A program made the position numbers and the translations under genes. DNA of 64,000 bases. Origin: JAGVPT01 sp049578505. Lineage in GTDB: Bacteria; Bacteroidota; Ignavibacteria; UBA10030; UBA8401. Under the pieces are notes generated by a model. The model did not search any database and was not told where the DNA came from. It saw nothing but the letters and a program-made list of their open reading frames with translations. Shown here in pieces: positions 59,197 through 64,000 of this stretch (positions within the stretch are counted from its first letter, which is position 1; every line of letters starts with the position of its first letter). Location: positions 1 to 64,000 of the forward strand of contig JBAUMC010000020.1 in NCBI GenBank assembly GCA_049578505.1. Reading direction: 5' to 3'.

Positions 59197-60914
59197 AGCG
59201 AGCCACGCGCCAGTTTCTCTTTGAGCTGCGTGTTCTTTGAATCTCGTTCCAATGCTTTCGCCCAATACTCTTTCGCTTTGTCGATCTGGCTCAGCTTTGA
59301 ATAAATATCACCAAGATGCTCATACACAACGGCACTTGCTTCCCCTGCATCGATGGCTTTCTTAACGTATTTTTCGGCTTCAATGTAATTGCCGAGTTTG
59401 AAATAAATCCACCCAAACGTATCGAGATACGACGTGTTGAGGGAATCATTTACCAGCGATTCCTTCGACATCATAAATGCACGGTTAAGCTGCTCGCCGC
59501 GTTCTGCCAAACTGTACGCATAATTATTAAGCACCATCGCGTTAAGCGAGTCGACCTTCAGAGCCGCTTCGAACGTTTTATCGGACTCATCGTACCGTTT
59601 CAGAGCGTCGTATGTCGATGCAAGCGACGATAGTGCATTGATATCTTTAGGATTTATTTCGATTGCCCGCTGGAGCGGGGCAACAGCATCTTCGTTCCGG
59701 TCTACACGCGTGTAGCCATAGCCGAGCAAAAAATTTATTCCGCCGTCGTTGGGAACAATCTGTCGGGCTTTCTCAAGAACCGAGATTGCCTGGTTAAAAT
59801 CCTTTTTGTCAAACAGGATAGATCCCAGATACCACCATGCTTCGGCGTTCCAGCCCGCGACCTTTGTGACCTTATCAAAGTATTCGTACGCTGCACTGTC
59901 ATTTTTCTCGATGATCGCCAGCCGGCCGAGGTAAAACATCGGACGCCAATCATCGGGATAATGGTCGAGAAAATCTACAAATTGTTCTTTTGCGTTTGTG
60001 AGAAGCGTCGAGTCTTTCTGGCTTTGTTCAAGATAGGCTACTGCTATTCTAAAACGAGTATCCGCCGTCAGCGAGTCGCTTTTCAAAATTGTTTCAAACT
60101 GTTCGCGCGCCTTATCCCATCTGTTTTGCTGCAGATTAATCTCTGCAATGGCACCGCGTATTTCTACACTGCTGGAGTCCAACGCCAGCAAGCCGTTAAA
60201 GAGCGCCAAGGCTTTATCGTACTGCTCCGAGCGGATATACATCTCGCCGAGGTTTTGTTTAAGCGACACGTTGCTCGGGTCGAGCTTTACCATTTCCTCA
60301 AATGCGGCGGCGGCCTTATCGAACCGATGAAGGTTCGAATTCAGTTCTGCGACTTTAAAAAGGACTTCCCACTCCGGGCCGTTGCGTTCGATAATTTTAT
60401 TATACATTTCCAACGCCTCTTGCGGGGACTTCGGTGCCAATAACTGAGCAATATTGAACATGCTCTGGACGTGGGTGGAATCGATTTTCAGGATCATCCT
60501 GTATTGTGCAATCGCGGAGTCAATTTGAAGGGCCTTGATGTAAATATCAGCGAGTGTTTCGCGGTAGGTGATATTCGTTGAATCGAGCTTCACGGCCTCG
60601 TTCCCTACTTCGGCCGCAAGGGCAGGTTTGTTCAACGCAGAATAATCCTTCGCCAGCGCATAATAGATCGCCGGGTCTTTGTCGTACCGCAGCGCATCTT
60701 CAAATTCAATGATCGCCTCGGCGTACTGGTTCTTACTCTCGTACAAGGAGCCGTCGATGAAATGTTGCAGCGCAATTGACTTTCTGTCACTTTGAGCCTG
60801 CAATTCGGCTTCACTCGGCTTTTTCTGAAGCTCGATTTCCTTTTGCGAAGAGCATCCTGCCAGTATCGCTACCATGATCATCACCGGCATAAGATTGCGT
60901 AACTTCTCGCTCAT
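59193..60914 (-). CDS. TPR-repeat lipoprotein
   Basis: A 573-residue lipoprotein with lipobox LAGC near residue 21 and then about thirteen tetratricopeptide repeats over residues ~45-560 (for example ALRYDKDPAIYYALAKDYSALNKPALAAEVG in shortened reading). TPR lipoproteins commonly act as scaffolds in outer-membrane assembly or export. GGAAGGAAGAGAG precedes the ATG. It heads the three-gene run with the LolB-like and EnvC-like genes. No specific partner is known. Confidence 0.85.
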   Translation of the reverse strand: MSEKLRNLMPVMIMVAILAGCSSQKEIELQKKPSEAELQAQSDRKSIALQHFIDGSLYESKNQYAEAIIEFEDALRYDKDPAIYYALAKDYSALNKPALAAEVGNEAVKLDSTNITYRETLADIYIKALQIDSAIAQYRMILKIDSTHVQSMFNIAQLLAPKSPQEALEMYNKIIERNGPEWEVLFKVAELNSNLHRFDKAAAAFEEMVKLDPSNVSLKQNLGEMYIRSEQYDKALALFNGLLALDSSSVEIRGAIAEINLQQNRWDKAREQFETILKSDSLTADTRFRIAVAYLEQSQKDSTLLTNAKEQFVDFLDHYPDDWRPMFYLGRLAIIEKNDSAAYEYFDKVTKVAGWNAEAWWYLGSILFDKKDFNQAISVLEKARQIVPNDGGINFLLGYGYTRVDRNEDAVAPLQRAIEINPKDINALSSLASTYDALKRYDESDKTFEAALKVDSLNAMVLNNYAYSLAERGEQLNRAFMMSKESLVNDSLNTSYLDTFGWIYFKLGNYIEAEKYVKKAIDAGEASAVVYEHLGDIYSKLSQIDKAKEYWAKALERDSKNTQLKEKLARGSL

Positions 60915-60989
60915 ACACTCTCTTCCTTCCTGGTTCCTTTTTAAAAATATATCACTTTCAACGATGAGTTACAAGATACTGCAGCGGTG

Positions 60990-61168
60990 GGTAGTGGGCT
61001 ATTATGAGTATTCAGGATAAAAAAGGAATTGTCATGCCCCCCTAAGGGGGACATCCAGGCCTACCTAAATGGATTCTCGACGAATCGAGTCCTCGACCGG
61101 CTTTCGCTCGACGAGTCGTCGTAGTCTGGCGAACGGAATGACATTTACTTTGAAAGTGCACCACTACC
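60990..61168. repeat. Small inverted-repeat element, type A, diverged copy
   Basis: Ends GGTAGTGG (60990-60997) and CCACTACC (61161-61168). It shares GAGTATTC-GGATAAAAAA, GTCATG-CCCCC-TAAGGGGGACATCCAGG blocks with 14899-15029, and carries extra CGAGTCGACG-like palindromes in its second loop. It lies in the 814-base gap between the TPR lipoprotein and murI. Confidence 0.75.
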
Positions 61169-61180
61169 CAACGGTGAGTG

Positions 61181-61461
61181 TTGGTTCAATTTGTCATTCT
61201 CGACTCGGCGAGAATCCAGCATTGTGTTTTTTAATACATGGGTGCCCACCTTTCCCAAGGGTCCAAAGGACTCAGAGTGTGTGAAAAGTCCACTGAGGTG
61301 TCATCCCCGCGAAAGCGGGGATCCATACCCTGGGAACATAAACTGGATTCCCACTTTCGTGGGAATGACAAAACCGGAGGATTCGTTTTCACACACTCTG
61401 AGTCCTTCGGAGGATGCCTTCGGCACGTGGGCATGACATATTTTTCCTGAAATAGAGCCAG
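61181..61461. repeat. Small inverted-repeat element, type B, with nested insertion
   Basis: Ends TTGGTTCAATTTG (61181-61193) and TGAAATAGAGCCAG (about 61448-61461) match the element at 45790. A second element is nested inside at about 61266-61407 with 22-bp perfect ends (GGACTCAGAGTGTGTGAAAA at 61268-61287 and its complement at 61386-61405). The inner element carries its own TCATCCCCGC-GAAA-GCGGGGATCC and GGATTCCCAC-TTTC-GTGGGAATG palindromes. The rest of the gap (61462-61728) holds nothing recognisable. Confidence 0.8.
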
Positions 61462-61728
61462 CACCCAACGGGGTAACTGGATTGGAATGTTGAATCGTAC
61501 TCATCTATCCTCTTTCCAGATGGTACTTCTCAACGGATAACTATTGGACACCGGGTCCTTGAAATAGTAAAAGCATTTACGGAACACCGATAACGAGGTT
61601 TCTTCTACGACTATTCCTACATGAACCTTGAGCCGATGACGCGGCACATCGCACTCAGTTGGAAGGGAGGTAATAAGAGAATTAGAAAAGAAACCGGCAA
61701 AAGCATATTGATGCTCCAAACCGGAGGG

Positions 61729-62538
61729 CTACACTCTTCCGACGCCTACTTTCTTCACGACCCCCATTTTCGCTCCGAGAAATCTCTCGCCAATCTCCGT
61801 GAATTTTGCCGGAATATCGCTCACAAAGAATTGCAAGTTCGGTTGTTCCTTGCTCAAGTTCTTTAGCCGATGTTCATCCAACGCGGCTTCCACCTCCAGC
61901 GCAGTTGCTTCGCCGGAATCGATTAACACAGCGGTGCTTTTCAACGCATTCGAGATGACCTTCTTGAGCAGCGGGTAATGGGTGCAACCGAGCACAAGCG
62001 TGTCAATTTTTTCCTGCGAGAACGGGAACAAGTACTCCTTCGCGATCATTTCCGTTGCTTTATGGTCGATCCACCCCTCTTCGACGAGGGGGACAAAAAG
62101 CGGACACGGACGGCTGAAAACAGATACCGTTTCATCAAGTTGTCTGATGGCGTTCGTATACGCATTGCTCGAAATGGTGCCGATGGTTCCGATCACACCG
62201 ATTCTTTTTTTCTTCGATGCTGCCACAGCAGCTTTTGCGCCTGGGATGATAACGCCGACAACCGGCACCTTCGCCCGTTTTTGCACAACATCAAGCGCAA
62301 CTGCCGAAACCGTGTTGCAGGCGACGACTATCATCTTCACGTTCTTTGAAAGAAGAAATTCCGCATCCTCTTCCGCATATTCGCGGACAACGTGCGCCGA
62401 TTTCGGACCGTACGGAACGCGAGCGGTATCCCCAAAGTAGACAATATTTTCCTGCGGCAAGCGATGAAGCAGGGCATGAACAACAGTGAGTCCGCCGATC
62501 CCCGAATCAAAAACACCTATGGGTTTGCTGGTATTCAT
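61729..62538 (-). CDS. murI: Glutamate racemase MurI
   Basis: Makes D-glutamate for peptidoglycan without a cofactor. The 269 residues from the ATG at 62538 show PIGVFDSGIGGLTVVHAL, YFGDTARVPYG, the catalytic cysteine pair in VVACNTVSA and VLGCTHYPLL, and GVIGTIGTISSNAY. The longer frame to 62691 has no family similarity before this ATG. It follows glnD by one base, so both are read from one transcript. It supplies the D-glutamate that MurD uses in the dcw cluster. Confidence 0.96.
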   Translation of the reverse strand: MNTSKPIGVFDSGIGGLTVVHALLHRLPQENIVYFGDTARVPYGPKSAHVVREYAEEDAEFLLSKNVKMIVVACNTVSAVALDVVQKRAKVPVVGVIIPGAKAAVAASKKKRIGVIGTIGTISSNAYTNAIRQLDETVSVFSRPCPLFVPLVEEGWIDHKATEMIAKEYLFPFSQEKIDTLVLGCTHYPLLKKVISNALKSTAVLIDSGEATALEVEAALDEHRLKNLSKEQPNLQFFVSDIPAKFTEIGERFLGAKMGVVKKVGVGRV

Positions 62539-62539
62539 A

Positions 62540-64000
62540 TTATTTGGACGACAACTGAATATTGATGAGTTGGTAAATTCTATGCAGAAGCTTTTCTTTG
62601 ATCTGCCGTTTCTTCTCGTCGCTTCGGATCGGGATATTATCAGCATCGAGCACGTAAAATGAATCGACGATACCGTCGACGCGTGTCGCAATCTTAGCGA
62701 AATGAATGTTCAAGCCTAGCTGCGAAAATGTCCGGGTCACTTTGTACAAAAACCCCACCGTGTCCGGTGCATAGACATCGATAATGGTAAAGTCCTGGGC
62801 ATCTTCGAACGCAACGTCGATCCGTATGTTCGGATGGAAAAGAGGCTTGGGGCGGCGCTTCCAGCGGCGATGATGCCGTTCAAAAAGATGTTCAAGCGAA
62901 ACATTCCCTTGCATCACATCGCCAAAATCTTGTTTGATTTTTTCGACCTGGTCGTCGAGGAGTTTCCCTTTCGTCGCGACGTTGACGACGCGAAATTGAT
63001 CGATGACGATCCCGTCATCGCGGGTAAAGATTTGAGCATCGAAAATATTCGCATCGTTGGCCGAGAGCACACCGCATAAATTCGAAAGAACGAACGGCGC
63101 GTCGTGCGTGATCGCGGTGACTGCGCTGTACGATGCCTCATGATTGATGATTGAGGAAATCGTTCCGAGGCTGCGGATGCCGGCAAGATGACCCGCGATA
63201 TCCTCCGGGGTAAAAATTTGCAGGTACGCTTCATTATGAATTGAGACAATGTGGCGTTCCACTTCGTCGCGGGGCAAGAGTTCCGACATTGTGTGGATGA
63301 CCGACCGGGCCAATTCCTGGTGCTGTTCTTGCTGGAAAGACACCGCTTCTTTAAACGGAAGCTTCCGTTCCAGAATACTGCGTGTGTGAAGATACAGCTC
63401 TTGTAGGAGCATTTCTTTCCAGGACGTCCAGACATTTTTATTCACGGCGGAGAGATCGCAATACGTAACAAGGAACAACAAATCCAATTGTTCCGGCCGC
63501 TGGAATATCTCCGCAAATTCGGCGACAGTTTTCGGGTCGCTGATATTGCGCCGAAACGCAATTTGTTCCATCGCAAGGTGATTGCGGATAAGAAAGCCAA
63601 TGTCGCCGTGTTCGTCCGGAAAATGAAGACGGGCCAGCACACGACGTGCAACATCGACGCCGCGGATTTCATGCTCTTCAATTCCATGTGGTTTTTCAAT
63701 ATCGTGGAGAAGCAAACCGAGATACAGGAATTCTTTTTTTTCAAGCCTCTCATATGCCCCCGCAAGAGCTCCCTTGCCGTTGGCAAGCCGCTCCGCGTGT
63801 TCGATTGCAATCAGCGTGTGTGCATCCGCGGTATAGTAATGATAGACGCTGTGCTGAAAAAACGCGACAAGCTCTCCCCATTCCGGAATATATTTCCCAA
63901 GAACGTCGAAGTCGTTCATTACAGTCAGCGTTGATGCGACGTTGGAAGGCAGTCGAAGAATGTCGAGAAAAATAAGAGCGGCGTCTTCAGCCATTATGCT
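62540..64000 (-). CDS. glnD: GlnD-like uridylyltransferase/uridylyl-removing protein, 5' end outside window
   Basis: Sensor that adds and removes UMP on PII nitrogen-regulation proteins according to glutamine. Only the C-terminal ~487 residues are inside the window; the frame stays open to base 64000. Seen: an HD domain with HTLIAIEHAERL and LLLHDIEKPHG, further helical HD parts, and two ACT domains near the end (SYSAVTAITHDAPFVLSNLCGVLSANDANIF and DFTIIDVYAPDTVGFLYKVTRTFSQLGLNI in shortened reading). The nucleotidyltransferase domain must lie beyond the edge. No glnB/glnK gene is visible. Confidence 0.9.
   Translation of the reverse strand, partial: SIMAEDAALIFLDILRLPSNVASTLTVMNDFDVLGKYIPEWGELVAFFQHSVYHYYTADAHTLIAIEHAERLANGKGALAGAYERLEKKEFLYLGLLLHDIEKPHGIEEHEIRGVDVARRVLARLHFPDEHGDIGFLIRNHLAMEQIAFRRNISDPKTVAEFAEIFQRPEQLDLLFLVTYCDLSAVNKNVWTSWKEMLLQELYLHTRSILERKLPFKEAVSFQQEQHQELARSVIHTMSELLPRDEVERHIVSIHNEAYLQIFTPEDIAGHLAGIRSLGTISSIINHEASYSAVTAITHDAPFVLSNLCGVLSANDANIFDAQIFTRDDGIVIDQFRVVNVATKGKLLDDQVEKIKQDFGDVMQGNVSLEHLFERHHRRWKRRPKPLFHPNIRIDVAFEDAQDFTIIDVYAPDTVGFLYKVTRTFSQLGLNIHFAKIATRVDGIVDSFYVLDADNIPIRSDEKKRQIKEKLLHRIYQLINIQLSSK

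Noticed and set aside
61501..61719. 72-residue minus-strand frame downstream of murI
   Set aside because: No ribosome site, no recognisable motif, and it lies next to repeat DNA; composition does not look protein-like.

Overview
The window is a dense bacterial chromosome segment in which nearly every gene lies on the minus strand. It carries a complete division and cell-wall (dcw) cluster, in minus-strand order mraZ-rsmH-ftsL-ftsI-murE-murF-mraY-murD-ftsW-murG-(unknown)-murC-murB-ftsQ-ftsA-ftsZ (39489 down to 21063). MurE has the DNPR motif expected for meso-diaminopimelate. Outer-membrane-type lipoproteins, an RND pump and an EnvC-like activator indicate a diderm cell. Together with DUF4159/DUF4175-type genes and a secreted protein of the kind often labelled 'asparagine synthetase B' in the Bacteroidota/Chlorobi lineage, this suggests a member of the FCB group, perhaps Ignavibacteria or a relative. 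That placement is inference, not proof. I found no rRNA, tRNA or CRISPR array.

Layout. 1-8273: 3' part-truncated methylglyoxal synthase, a small membrane protein, EttA, an anion-type ABC transporter with a duplicated permease, and a TM2-DUF2752-DUF4870-M48 membrane cluster. 8691-11662: an ECF42-type sigma factor with its YCII/DGPF partner, a VOC protein and an unknown protein; a second VOC copy lies at 15208. 11909-20845: beta-carbonic anhydrase, a membrane TPR protein, a fatty-acid desaturase, and a large coiled-coil protein with a DUF4159 protein. 21063-39602: the dcw cluster with promoter and MraZ boxes at its head and a terminator after ftsZ. 39737-41664: an AT-rich island of unknown small genes, including a HEPN-like protein, next to a 0.53-kb non-coding block full of perfect hairpins. 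41666-64000: HAD phosphatase, Mfd, a secreted unknown, DnaX, Lon, TetR-MFP-RND efflux operon, EnvC-like protein, two lipoproteins, MurI and the C-terminal part of GlnD, which runs off the window.

The most unusual feature is in the gaps between genes. Many hold degenerate arrays with a strict 7-nt (sometimes 9-nt) period, often as two facing copies that form a hairpin. Array families differ in sequence but share the period. They butt against gene ends: the stop codons of murC, lon and the membrane TPR gene lie inside arrays, and murB and dnaX start codons follow arrays with no visible Shine-Dalgarno. A second layer is a modular family of small inverted-repeat elements (14899-15193, 45790-45900, 60990-61461) with matching ends and nested insertions, plus a recurring ~22-nt hairpin placed in the loops of other repeats.

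Functionally the window joins cell-envelope building (dcw, MurI, EnvC-like, lipoproteins), genome maintenance (DnaX, Mfd, Lon) and stress or detoxification functions (ECF42 set, RND pump, methylglyoxal synthase).
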